Origin: Candidatus Pseudothioglobus aerophilus
Lineage (GTDB): Bacteria; Pseudomonadota; Gammaproteobacteria; PS1; Pseudothioglobaceae
Assembly (NCBI GenBank): GCA_014384565.1
Contig: JACNFO010000024.1
Location: forward strand, 1-64,000
Length of the DNA: 64,000 nt
Direction of reading: 5' to 3'
The position numbers were made by a program, and so were the translations under genes. The notes under the pieces were generated by a model. That model had not been told where the DNA came from. It did no database searches and saw only the letters and a program-made list of their open reading frames with translations. Positions within the stretch are counted from its first letter, which is position 1, and each line of letters begins with the position of its first letter. Of the stretch, positions 22,333 to 31,466 are shown piece after piece.

Positions 22333-24186
22333 CTAATTCAGTGTATTTAGTTCAACTGGATTTTTAATAAAGTATTCGTCTAATAGTTCTCTTGCCAAAG
22401 GCGCTGCTTTTGAGCTACCACTGCCTGCATTTTCAACAATAATAGCAATTGCGACTTGCGGGTCTTCGATAGGTGCAAATCCAGTAAATAGAGCATGATC
22501 TCTTAATTTCTCTTCAATATCTTCAGCAATGTACTCTTCTTCTGGGTCAAGACCAAAAACCTGTGCGGTTCCGGTTTTACCCGCCAAGCTATATTTGAGT
22601 TTATTGTTAAGTCTTTTGGCTGTTCCAAATTTGCCGTATACCGTTTGCTTCATTGCTTCAATAATTAACTCCCAATTATTGATATCCTTTATAGGTATTT
22701 GCTTTGATTTTAGGTTTTGATCTTCAAATAAATCACCATTTTTTGATTGAGAATGCATCAATACTTGGGGCACTAATAGCTGACCTTTGTTTGCTATAGC
22801 TGCTGTTGCTAGGGCAAGTTGAAGCGGGCTTGCAGTCATAAAACCTTGGCCAATTCCTGTTATAAGGGTTTCTCCTCTATACCAAGGCTCGTCCTTATTA
22901 ATCTTTTTCCAGTCTCTAGAGGGAAGGATGCCGCCAAGTTCTCCTGGTAAGTCAATTCCTGTTTTTTTGCCAAATTGAAAGAATGAAAGGCTGTCATGAA
23001 TTTGATCAATGCCCATATTAAAAGCTAAATCATAGAAAAATACATCACATGACTGAGCAATAGCCTCAATCACATCTACTTTTCCATGACCAGTTCGTTT
23101 CCAGTCATTAAACTTTCTAGAATAATTATTTAATTTGTAGTATCCAGGACAAAAGGTACTATCTTTAATAGTGATATTACCTAGCTCTAAACCAGCAAGA
23201 GCAACCATTGGCTTGATAGTCGATCCAGGAGGATAGAGACCCTTAATGCTTCTATCAAAGAGTGGTAAGTCCTGATCGTTACTGAGCTTATTATATCTTT
23301 CGACTGAAATTCCATTAACAAACCAATTTGGATTAAATGAAGGGGTGCTTACTAGGCTGAGTATTGACCCATCTTTAACATTTATAAGTGCTATAACGCC
23401 TCTACTATCTCCGAGAAGTGATTCAGCCTTAAGTTGCAAGTCTATATCAATATTCAAGTAGATATCTTGCCCAGCGATAGAGGGTGTTATAATTTTAGTA
23501 TCAACAATTCGTCCAGCTACATTTCGCTCAATTTGCTTTACACCAGATTGCCCATGAAGTAGCTTTTCATATTGTTTTTCAATGCCTGTTTTGCCAACAA
23601 AATTTGTGCCATTGTAGTTTTTTTTATCATAAATACTTTTATCTGTTTTACTCATTGAAGAAACGTATCCAATGAGATGAGCGCTCGATTCACCGTAAGG
23701 ATAAACACGATGAAAATACGGCTCCACCTCAACACCAGGGCGTTGGTTTTCTAATAAAAATGAAGCAACGGATGACTCGGAGAGGTTAAATTTTACGGGT
23801 ATATTATGAAATTTTTTAAAGCGACTTAATTTTTTATTAAATTTTTTAATATCTTCGTAAGTAATTAAATCACTTATTTCCAATCCTATCAATGTTTCGT
23901 TTAAATTGATTACTTTTTCTGGAGTGATCGTCAATATATATGAAAATTCATTGGTGGCTAATATTTTCCCATTTCGATCTAGAATATCACCTCTAATTGG
24001 CGTTATAGGAAGGTTTTGCATTTGATTGCCAAGCGCTTCTTTTACATAGTAATCATGCTTAGTTATTTGAAGATTAAAGAGTCTTACTATTAAGACCAGA
24101 GTTATCGAAAGCATTATGATTGCGGAAAAAATTACTCTTGATTTGAATACTACTTTTTCGCGCTTAATGTTTCCAATTTTTTCCAT
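22333..24186 (-). CDS. mrdA: Penicillin-binding protein 2 (elongasome transpeptidase)
   Basis: PBP2 is the D,D-transpeptidase of the rod-shape elongation machinery. The 617-residue protein has one N-terminal membrane helix (about 17-38), the dimerisation domain (RGDILDRNGKILATN near 65-79) and a transpeptidase domain. The active-site serine is S322 in GSTIKP, followed by the SCD motif and KTGTAQ. It is the last gene of mreB-mreC-mreD-mrdA. rodA does not follow; tgt converges instead. Confidence 0.96.
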   Translation of the reverse strand: MEKIGNIKREKVVFKSRVIFSAIIMLSITLVLIVRLFNLQITKHDYYVKEALGNQMQNLPITPIRGDILDRNGKILATNEFSYILTITPEKVINLNETLIGLEISDLITYEDIKKFNKKLSRFKKFHNIPVKFNLSESSVASFLLENQRPGVEVEPYFHRVYPYGESSAHLIGYVSSMSKTDKSIYDKKNYNGTNFVGKTGIEKQYEKLLHGQSGVKQIERNVAGRIVDTKIITPSIAGQDIYLNIDIDLQLKAESLLGDSRGVIALINVKDGSILSLVSTPSFNPNWFVNGISVERYNKLSNDQDLPLFDRSIKGLYPPGSTIKPMVALAGLELGNITIKDSTFCPGYYKLNNYSRKFNDWKRTGHGKVDVIEAIAQSCDVFFYDLAFNMGIDQIHDSLSFFQFGKKTGIDLPGELGGILPSRDWKKINKDEPWYRGETLITGIGQGFMTASPLQLALATAAIANKGQLLVPQVLMHSQSKNGDLFEDQNLKSKQIPIKDINNWELIIEAMKQTVYGKFGTAKRLNNKLKYSLAGKTGTAQVFGLDPEEEYIAEDIEEKLRDHALFTGFAPIEDPQVAIAIIVENAGSGSSKAAPLARELLDEYFIKNPVELNTLN

Positions 24187-24199
24187 ATCTTTAACTTAA

Positions 24200-24667
24200 C
24201 TATTGTTTAAGCTTTGCTAATAAGTATCGAATTAAGGGCCATAAAATTGCACTAGTAAATGGAGAAAGCAATAATAGCCACTTAAAATTTAGGTCTTGAG
24301 TTAATTGATGGACCAGTAAAAATATAATCAGATAAATTATAGATCCTAAAAAAATATAAACTTGTTGAGTTGTTAAATTTGAAACAAAAAAAGATTTTTT
24401 TACATTTAAAATAAAAGCAGAGCTAAGCACTAGGGCAGAAGCGTTTTGACCTAGGGTTCCTCCCTCAATAATATCAAGTAATATTCCAAGAATAAATGCA
24501 GCAGTATAGATATTCTTACCATTTGAATAAATAACCCAGTAGCTAAAAAAAGGTAATAACCAAAAAGGAGAGGCAACCTCTAGAAAAGACGGCAGCGAAA
24601 TTGCACAAGTAATCAATGCAATGATAGATATTTTAACTAGAAGAGCTAAGTGATTTGAATTAGTCAT
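24200..24667 (-). CDS. mreD: Rod shape-determining protein MreD
   Basis: MreD is a small integral membrane protein of the elongasome. The 155 residues are almost entirely hydrophobic, with about five predicted helices, and LLDIIEGGTLGQNAS matches the family's central motif region. It overlaps the mreC end by 8 nt and precedes mrdA by 13 nt. Sequence alone is weakly diagnostic; position makes the call firm. Confidence 0.92.
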   Translation of the reverse strand: MTNSNHLALLVKISIIALITCAISLPSFLEVASPFWLLPFFSYWVIYSNGKNIYTAAFILGILLDIIEGGTLGQNASALVLSSAFILNVKKSFFVSNLTTQQVYIFLGSIIYLIIFLLVHQLTQDLNFKWLLLLSPFTSAILWPLIRYLLAKLKQ

Positions 24668-25463
24668 TTTTTCCTTTAATAATAAGGACCATTTCTAATT
24701 GATCCATATTTTGAGATGGCTGAAGCGTAATAGATAAGAATGAGGGATCTAAAGAATTATCAATTGAAGTTACCCTTCCCAAAAGATAGCCGGATGGGTA
24801 TGAATTACCAATTCCACTAGTAAGGTATAAATCTCCAACTTTAACATCTGAATCTAATGGCACATATTCAACTATCATGCCTTTTTCATTTGATGCAATT
24901 CCTTTGGTAATGCCTCGAATTCCATTTCTGGAGTTTTTAACGGGCATAAATTGGGTGGGATCAGAAATAAGCCTAACTGTTGCGAATAGAGGTGTCACTT
25001 GCATAACTTGACCAACAACCCCACTAGAAGCAACTACAAGCTGAGAAAGGGCTAATCCATCATTTGAGCCCTTATCAATAACTATTTTATTCGATAGCCT
25101 AGACTGAGAGATTGACTTAACACGTGCAAGCAAAACATTGTGATTTGGTATTTCATAGCTTGAATCTAAAAGCGCTGAAATTTTTTGATTTTCTAAGGCT
25201 AGATTATTGTAGGTCTGAAGCCTTGCTTTAAGCTCAATTAATTGACCTTTTAAATAATCATTTTCACTAATTAGATTCTCATTATCAGCACCCTTGTCAT
25301 TGACCCAATCAATAACTTGGCTGGGAAAATCAACAATTATATAAATTGGGCTGAGAAGAGTTAAGGTGAATCTTTTAAAATTATCTAAGTAAGAAAAGCG
25401 AGTATCTAATAAAATTAAGATAATTGAAAGAAGTACTGCTAGTAAAAGTTTGACAAGCCGCAT
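24660..25463 (-). CDS. mreC: Rod shape-determining protein MreC
   Basis: MreC is a bitopic scaffold of the elongasome. The 267-residue protein has an N-terminal membrane helix (about 4-21), a coiled-coil stretch (about 62-105, ENDYLKGQLIELKARLQTYN), then the beta-rich periplasmic domain with VIDKGSNDGL and VSSGVVGQV-like motifs. It lies 25 nt after mreB in the operon. Confidence 0.95.
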   Translation of the reverse strand: MRLVKLLLAVLLSIILILLDTRFSYLDNFKRFTLTLLSPIYIIVDFPSQVIDWVNDKGADNENLISENDYLKGQLIELKARLQTYNNLALENQKISALLDSSYEIPNHNVLLARVKSISQSRLSNKIVIDKGSNDGLALSQLVVASSGVVGQVMQVTPLFATVRLISDPTQFMPVKNSRNGIRGITKGIASNEKGMIVEYVPLDSDVKVGDLYLTSGIGNSYPSGYLLGRVTSIDNSLDPSFLSITLQPSQNMDQLEMVLIIKGKND

Positions 25464-25488
25464 TATTAATTCCTCGACTTATTTAGAC

Positions 25489-26529
<1,041 letters not shown>

Positions 26530-26612
26530 CTAGCAAAAAAATGATTAAAATGATAGGAGATTATAATATATCTTGCTTTAATATACTAGACAATAGGTGA
26601 ATCCAAATAAAT

Positions 26613-28109
26613 ATGATAATTAAACAAGACCATTTAATAGAAAGTATTCATTCTGCATTGCAGTATATTTCTTATTATCATTCACCAGATTTTATTAGTG
26701 CGATGGTTTCAGCTTATGAAAGAGAAACCAATCAAAGTGCAAAAAATGCGATATCTCAGATTTTAATTAATTCTAAGATGTGTGCTCTGGGTAAGAGGCC
26801 AATTTGTCAAGACACTGGAATTGTAAACGTTTTTGTTGAAGTTGGAATGGACATTCAGTGGGAGTCCGAGCTTACCCTTGAAGAGATGATTAATGAAGGA
26901 GTAAGGAGGGCCTACACTGAGCCTGATAACCGCTTAAGGGCTTCAATCGTTAGTGATCCATTATTTAGTCGAAAAAATACTCAAGACAACACTCCCGCCG
27001 TTATCCACACCAAGTTAGTTAAAGGAAATAAATTAGATATTACGGTTGCTGCAAAAGGTGGTGGTTCTGAAAACAAATCAAAGTTTACAGTTCTAAATCC
27101 TGATGATAATCTGACGAATTGGGTTCTGAAAACAATTCCAACAATGGGGGCAGGTTGGTGCCCACCAGGAATGATAGGTATTGGAGTAGGAGGAACCGCG
27201 GAAAAAGCCATGCTAATGGCCAAATCCGCGCTCATGGATCCAATCGATATTAATCAAATTAAAGATAAAAGTAATCCCACTGAAATAGAATCCCTAAGAA
27301 TTGATTTATTTAATAAGATCAACGCGCTTGGGATTGGCGCTCAGGGCCTGGGAGGCTTAACAACAGTTCTTGATGTTAAGATTCAGGATTACCCAACGCA
27401 CGCAGCCTCTCTCCCGGTTGCAATGATTCCAAACTGCGCTGCCACAAGACATGTTCACTTTACATTGGATGGCTCGGGAGTTGCTGAATTGCCAGAGGTT
27501 GATTTAAGTCTCTATCCAGACTTGGAGATGGACGTTTCTAAGTACACAAAGGTAGATTTAAATAATCTAACTCAATCTCAGATGGGTCATTGGAATATTG
27601 GAGATACACTGCTACTATCTGGAACAATTATTACTGGAAGGGACGCCGCCCATAAGCGCCTTAAGTCAATGATTGATGGTGGAGAGGGGCTTCCTAAAGG
27701 CGTTAATTTTGATAACAAGTTTATATACTACGTTGGTCCTGTTGACGCTGTGGGTGATGAGGTAATCGGCCCTGCAGGTCCAACAACCGCGAGTAGGATG
27801 GATAAATTTACGGATATGATGTTAGAGAACACAGGAATTTTGGGCATGATTGGTAAGGCTGAGCGCGGTGAAGCAACTATTAAAAGTATTAAAAAACATA
27901 AGGCAAGTTATTTGATTGCAGTTGGCGGCGCAGCTTACTTAATCTCTAAATCCATTAAGAAGGCAAAAGTTTTAGCCTTTGAAGAGATGGGAATGGAGGC
28001 GATCTATGAGCTTGAAGTTAAAGATATGCCGGTAACTGTTGCAGTCGATACTGATGGTGAAAATATTCATAATGTGCTAAACAATATCCCTTTAACTTTT
28101 CAGAGTTAG
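26613..28109 (+). CDS. fumA: Fumarate hydratase, class I (iron-sulfur)
   Basis: Class I fumarases interconvert fumarate and malate with an oxygen-sensitive 4Fe-4S cluster. The 498-residue protein carries the likely cluster cysteines C65 (PICQDTG), C183 (GWCPPG) and C275 (IPNCAATRH). The C-terminal beta domain has GRDAAHKR and GPVDAVGDEVIGPAGPTTASRMD. Class I family members also act on tartrate or mesaconate, so the fumarase call rests on full length and single-chain form. The fumA symbol means class rather than paralogue. Confidence 0.92.
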   Translation: MIIKQDHLIESIHSALQYISYYHSPDFISAMVSAYERETNQSAKNAISQILINSKMCALGKRPICQDTGIVNVFVEVGMDIQWESELTLEEMINEGVRRAYTEPDNRLRASIVSDPLFSRKNTQDNTPAVIHTKLVKGNKLDITVAAKGGGSENKSKFTVLNPDDNLTNWVLKTIPTMGAGWCPPGMIGIGVGGTAEKAMLMAKSALMDPIDINQIKDKSNPTEIESLRIDLFNKINALGIGAQGLGGLTTVLDVKIQDYPTHAASLPVAMIPNCAATRHVHFTLDGSGVAELPEVDLSLYPDLEMDVSKYTKVDLNNLTQSQMGHWNIGDTLLLSGTIITGRDAAHKRLKSMIDGGEGLPKGVNFDNKFIYYVGPVDAVGDEVIGPAGPTTASRMDKFTDMMLENTGILGMIGKAERGEATIKSIKKHKASYLIAVGGAAYLISKSIKKAKVLAFEEMGMEAIYELEVKDMPVTVAVDTDGENIHNVLNNIPLTFQS

Positions 28110-28138
28110 ATAAAGTTTTTAGTTGGCCATAGTGCGCC

Positions 28139-28166
28139 TTTAAATAGAACATTCCTAGCGTATAAT
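28139..28166 (+). promoter_or_regulatory. Promoter of rnpB
   Basis: TTTAAA (28139-28144) and a consensus TATAAT (28161-28166) are separated by 16 nt. The -10 ends 8 nt before the RNase P RNA 5' end, matching the expected start site. Confidence 0.7.
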
Positions 28167-28174
28167 TTTTTCTT

Positions 28175-28524
28175 GAAGTTGGCCGGATAGTCGCCGAGTG
28201 CAATTGCGCTAGGAGGAAAGTCCGGGCTCCATAGAGCAAAGTGCTAGTTAACGGCTAGGCGCAGTGATGCGACGGAAAGTGCAGCAGAAAATAAACCGCC
28301 TGTTTTGATAGGTAAGGGTGAAATGGTGAGGTAAGAGCTCACCGCATACTTAGTGATAAGTGTGGCATGGTAAACCCCACTTGGAGCAAGCTCAAATAGG
28401 AAGGCATTGGCGCTGCTCGCGTTGTCTTCGGGTAGAGTGCTAAAGATGCTTGGTAACAAGTATCGTAGATGAATGACTATCATGACTTTGGTCATACAGA
28501 ACCCGGCTTATAGGCCAACTTCAA
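28175..28524 (+). ncRNA. rnpB: RNase P RNA (type A)
   Basis: The ribozyme that matures tRNA 5' ends. The outer helix is GAAGTTGGCC at 28175 with GGCCAACTTC ending at 28522. The conserved core blocks GAGGAAAGTCCGGGCTCCATAG, AGGTAAGGGTGAAA, GGTAAACCCCACTTGGAGCAAG and GATGAATGACT, and the 3' block ACAGAACCCGGCTTAT, are all present. Length of about 350 nt fits the proteobacterial type A form. A T-rich stretch (ATTATTTTTTAT) after the outer helix probably ends transcription. The ORFs reported here on minus are shadows. Confidence 0.98.
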
Positions 28525-28596
28525 TTATTTTTTATAGTTCTTGTAAAGTTTATTTCTTAAGGTTATACTGTGATTTTTACAGTCACTTTAATCTTT

Positions 28597-28926
28597 ATGA
28601 CGTACGTTTACTTAGCGCTTGCAATTGCAGCTGAGGTTGCTGGAACGACTCTTTTAAAGGCTACAGAAGAGTTTACTAAGCTAGTGCCAACTACATTTTT
28701 GGTTATTTTTTATCTTATCTCTTTTTGGTTAATGACTCTCGCTCTAAGGGAGCTGCCATTGGGGGTTGTGTATGCTGTTTGGTCTGGCTTGGGAATTGTT
28801 TTGGTTGCATGTTCTGGGGCAATTATTTATAAGGAGATGCCAGATCTTGCCTCATTTATTGGTATGGCGTTAATTATCTCAGGCGTGGTTGTGATGCACC
28901 TATTCTCAACATCAATTAAACATTAA
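28597..28926 (+). CDS. Small multidrug resistance (SMR) family transporter
   Basis: This four-helix inner-membrane exporter of the EmrE/SugE superfamily is a proton-coupled antiporter of cations, guanidinium or polyamines. Starting at MTYVYLALAIAAEVAGTTLL gives 109 residues, the EmrE length; the track start nine codons earlier is less likely. The essential membrane glutamate (E13 here, E14 in EmrE) and the YAVWSGLGIVL motif of helix 3 are intact. It lies 7 nt before the eutA-like gene on the same strand. Substrate is unknown. Confidence 0.9.
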   Translation: MTYVYLALAIAAEVAGTTLLKATEEFTKLVPTTFLVIFYLISFWLMTLALRELPLGVVYAVWSGLGIVLVACSGAIIYKEMPDLASFIGMALIISGVVVMHLFSTSIKH

Positions 28927-28932
28927 TTTATT

Positions 28933-29664
28933 ATGACTATAGAATCAAAAAAATATCAAATATCTGATACTTTGAACGAGAGAAGGGATAGGCCATCAGT
29001 AGGGCTGATAGTCTTAAATACAGATTTCACCTTTGAGCGTGACTTTGTAAGAATGTACACAGAGCAAAAACCAGACTATGACTTTTATTTCAACCGAATT
29101 CACTTTGCAAACCCTATGACCCCAGAGTCTTTAGCAGCAATTGGCGATGATTTGACTGAAGCTGCAGCACTAATACTTCCTAATTATGATCTCGACCTAG
29201 TTGTATTTAATTGCACCTCATCATCATCCATAGTTGGTGATGAGGCAATAGAGCGTGCAATTCATGAAAGCAAGCCGACAGCAAAAGTTCTTTCTACCTC
29301 TCAGGCAGTTGTTGCAAATTTTAAGGCGCGAGACTTTAAAAAAATCAGCGTTTTAACGCCTTATAGTGAAGAGGTTTCCTCTCTTTTGAGGGGCTATTTA
29401 GAGCGTAATGGTGTTGAAATGGTGTCGTCAATGCATATGGATATGGATGACGACAGAGATGTTGCTATGCTCCCTACCGATGAAATCATTGCAGCAGCAA
29501 AGGCAGCAATTCATGAGGATGCGGATGCGATATTTATATCGTGCACAGCAATGAGGTCTGCAGAAATAATTCCTGAAATTGAAGCGGCTATTGGTAAGCC
29601 AGTTTTTACTTCAAACCAGGCTACTTTTGATCAAATTTCTCAAATTATAGGCAGTCTTAATTAG
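28933..29664 (+). CDS. eutA: Asp/Glu racemase-superfamily protein, EutA-like (ectoine utilisation)
   Basis: The 243-residue protein belongs to the maleate isomerase/arylmalonate decarboxylase branch of the Asp/Glu racemase superfamily. Two catalytic-type cysteines sit in symmetric motifs, FNCTSSSS (C94) and SCTAMRS (C204). The N-terminus PSVGLIVLNTDFTFERDF resembles EutA of ectoine-degradation clusters, where its proposed role is processing a diaminobutyrate derivative. Neighbouring Lrp/AsnC-type regulator and doeA genes support that reading. A generic maleate isomerase or racemase remains possible. Confidence 0.7.
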   Translation: MTIESKKYQISDTLNERRDRPSVGLIVLNTDFTFERDFVRMYTEQKPDYDFYFNRIHFANPMTPESLAAIGDDLTEAAALILPNYDLDLVVFNCTSSSSIVGDEAIERAIHESKPTAKVLSTSQAVVANFKARDFKKISVLTPYSEEVSSLLRGYLERNGVEMVSSMHMDMDDDRDVAMLPTDEIIAAAKAAIHEDADAIFISCTAMRSAEIIPEIEAAIGKPVFTSNQATFDQISQIIGSLN

Positions 29665-29712
29665 CTAGACCAAAGCATCTTTTAGCCTCGTAAATCGCTG
29701 ATTATTATCATT

Positions 29713-29737
29713 AATTCACACAGCAGTGAATTTTTTT
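29713..29737 (+). terminator. Rho-independent terminator after eutA-like gene
   Basis: AATTCAC-ACAGCA-GTGAATT forms a 7-bp stem running into TTTTTTT. It lies 49 nt after the eutA-like stop and ends before the Lrp-family gene, so the regulator is probably transcribed from its own promoter. Confidence 0.7.
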
Positions 29738-29773
29738 GGTAAATTAAATCTCCTTTAGAGTGATAATAGCTAA

Positions 29774-30277
29774 ATGCATAAGCTTGATGAAAGAGACATT
29801 CAAATACTGGTTATTCTTCAGGAAGAGGGAAGAATAACTAAAACTGCTCTTGCAGAAAAACTTAATTTATCACTTACCCCTTCCTGGGATCGACTCCAAA
29901 GATTAGAGGAGGCTGGGATTATTAAAAGCTATGGCGCAAGACTGTCTTCTTCATTTTTAGATAATTTTCATCTAGTAATTACTGAGGTTGAACTTGAAAG
30001 TCATAAGCAAGGCCAGTTTGCAAGATTTGAAGAGGCTATACTGGGGTTTGATGAAGTGCTCTCATGCTGGTCTGTGGGCGGAGGTCTAGACTACATATTA
30101 AAAGTCCTTGTTAAAGACGTTAATGATTACCAAGAATTCATTAAGAGAGTCTTAAAAGCGGATATTGGTATGAGGCGTTATTTCAGTTATGCAGTCTTAA
30201 ATAAAATCAAAGATACTGATGTTATTCCAGAAGGCTTAATCAAAAAGTCAGACTTAGTGAAGAGAAACCTTACTTAA
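29774..30277 (+). CDS. doeX: Lrp/AsnC-family regulator, DoeX-like
   Basis: The 167-residue protein has an N-terminal winged helix-turn-helix (LDERDIQILVILQEEGRITKTALAEKLNLSLT) and a C-terminal RAM/AsnC ligand domain (CWSVGGGLDYILKVLVKDVNDYQEF). DoeX is the Lrp-type regulator of ectoine catabolic genes, whose inducers are diaminobutyrate derivatives. It lies between a eutA-like gene and doeA, overlapping the doeA 3' end tail to tail by 8 nt. The specific DoeX identity rests on context. Confidence 0.72.
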   Translation: MHKLDERDIQILVILQEEGRITKTALAEKLNLSLTPSWDRLQRLEEAGIIKSYGARLSSSFLDNFHLVITEVELESHKQGQFARFEEAILGFDEVLSCWSVGGGLDYILKVLVKDVNDYQEFIKRVLKADIGMRRYFSYAVLNKIKDTDVIPEGLIKKSDLVKRNLT

Positions 30278-31448
30278 CTAATAGCTTCCTAGGCACATTG
30301 GATAGGCATTCGCCGCCATTACTTCCAACACGAATACTCTCAGTCATTTCAAAGCCCCAGTCATCAAACCAGATCGCGGGCATAAAATGAAATGTCATGT
30401 TTTCTTCTAAAACTGTTTGATCAGTTCCTCGAAGACTCATTGTGCGCTCGCCCCAGTCAGGTGGGTAACTGCAACCAATAGGGTAGCCGCATCGATTATT
30501 TTTTTCATAGCCATATTTTTTCAGGGTCGCTGTAAAGTTGTCTGAAATCTGAGCGCAGGTATTGCCCGGCTTGAACATCTCGATAGCATTTACAATGCAC
30601 TCATTAATTACCTTTTCAATATCTAAGTACTGCTGAGGGGGTGTTCCTAAAAATAAAGTTCTTGAGCAAGGACAGTGATATCTTGCGTACGCTCCTCCAA
30701 GCTCTAAAAACATACCTTCATTATTTTTTAGTGGCTCGTCATTCCATGTCATGTGACAGGCCGCTGCTTCTTCTCCTGCGCCAATAAGAGGAACGAATGA
30801 GGCATAGTCCCCATAATGCCCTTGGTGCCCTTGAACACCTGCGTGATATATTTCAGCAACCAAGTCATTTTTCTTCATTCCAGGCTCTGCCACCTGCATA
30901 ACCCTTTCATAAACTCCTTCAATAACCTTACCTGCACGCTTCATATAAGTAATTTCAGTTTCAGATTTAACGGCTCTTTGCCAGTTTACTAACCCTGTCT
31001 GATCACTAAAAGTTGCTGCAGGAAGTGAGCTATATAATGACTCTGCGGCTCTAGCAGAGAAGTAATAGTTATCTTTTTCTAGGCCAATTCTTTTATTATG
31101 CAGACCTTTCTCTTTTAGGATAATGGCAAGGAACTCCATTGGATGTCTCTCGGGGCTCATCACATAATCATCTGGATATGAGAGGATATTATTTAACTCA
31201 AGGTCTGTAGTAAGTTCTGCCCCTTTTGCATCAATCCCTCTGCCATACCAAAAAAGACCACCATCTGTTGTAATTACAACGCATTGATGAACATAAAATG
31301 ACCAGCCATCATAACCCGTTAACCAGAACATATTAGCAGGGTCATAAACAATTAAAACTTCTACGTTTAAAGCATTCATAGACTTGCGAGTCTTTAATTG
31401 TCTATCAAGGTACTCCTCTTGAGAAAATCTTCTTCTTTCTTGTTTCAT
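30270..31448 (-). CDS. doeA: Ectoine hydrolase (peptidase M24 family)
   Basis: DoeA/EutD opens the ectoine ring to N-acetyl-diaminobutyrate. The 392-residue protein has the creatinase-like N-terminal domain and an M24 'pita-bread' C-terminal domain. Characteristic strings match what I recall of the ectoine hydrolase family: LTGYDGWSFYVHQCV (43-57), VNWQRAVKS, RYHCPCSRTLFLGTPP, PPDWGERTMSLR and MTFHFMPAIW. No DoeB/EutE deacetylase lies beside it. It is downstream of a PLP enzyme gene by 18 nt and likely co-transcribed with it. Confidence 0.88.
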   Translation of the reverse strand: MKQERRRFSQEEYLDRQLKTRKSMNALNVEVLIVYDPANMFWLTGYDGWSFYVHQCVVITTDGGLFWYGRGIDAKGAELTTDLELNNILSYPDDYVMSPERHPMEFLAIILKEKGLHNKRIGLEKDNYYFSARAAESLYSSLPAATFSDQTGLVNWQRAVKSETEITYMKRAGKVIEGVYERVMQVAEPGMKKNDLVAEIYHAGVQGHQGHYGDYASFVPLIGAGEEAAACHMTWNDEPLKNNEGMFLELGGAYARYHCPCSRTLFLGTPPQQYLDIEKVINECIVNAIEMFKPGNTCAQISDNFTATLKKYGYEKNNRCGYPIGCSYPPDWGERTMSLRGTDQTVLEENMTFHFMPAIWFDDWGFEMTESIRVGSNGGECLSNVPRKLLVK

Positions 31449-31466
31449 TGTATTCTCCTAAAATTC

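Noticed and set aside
27001-27009. A second TTATCCACA inside the fumarase gene.
   Set aside because: Single copy within coding sequence and no partner box; treated as chance.
28131-28140. AGTGCGCCTT upstream of rnpB recurs (reverse strand) upstream of hom.
   Set aside because: Only a 10-base match at two sites with different promoter positions; likely coincidence without more copies.
28018-28495. Two minus-strand ORFs (73 and 83 residues) over the fumarase end and RNase P RNA.
   Set aside because: The DNA is explained by rnpB on plus; the translations show no recognisable protein features.
30270-31448. Considered DMSP lyase DddP or creatinase for the M24-family protein.
   Set aside because: The strings LTGYDGWSFYVHQCV and PPDWGERTMSLR fit ectoine hydrolase and not DddP as I recall it; length also fits.
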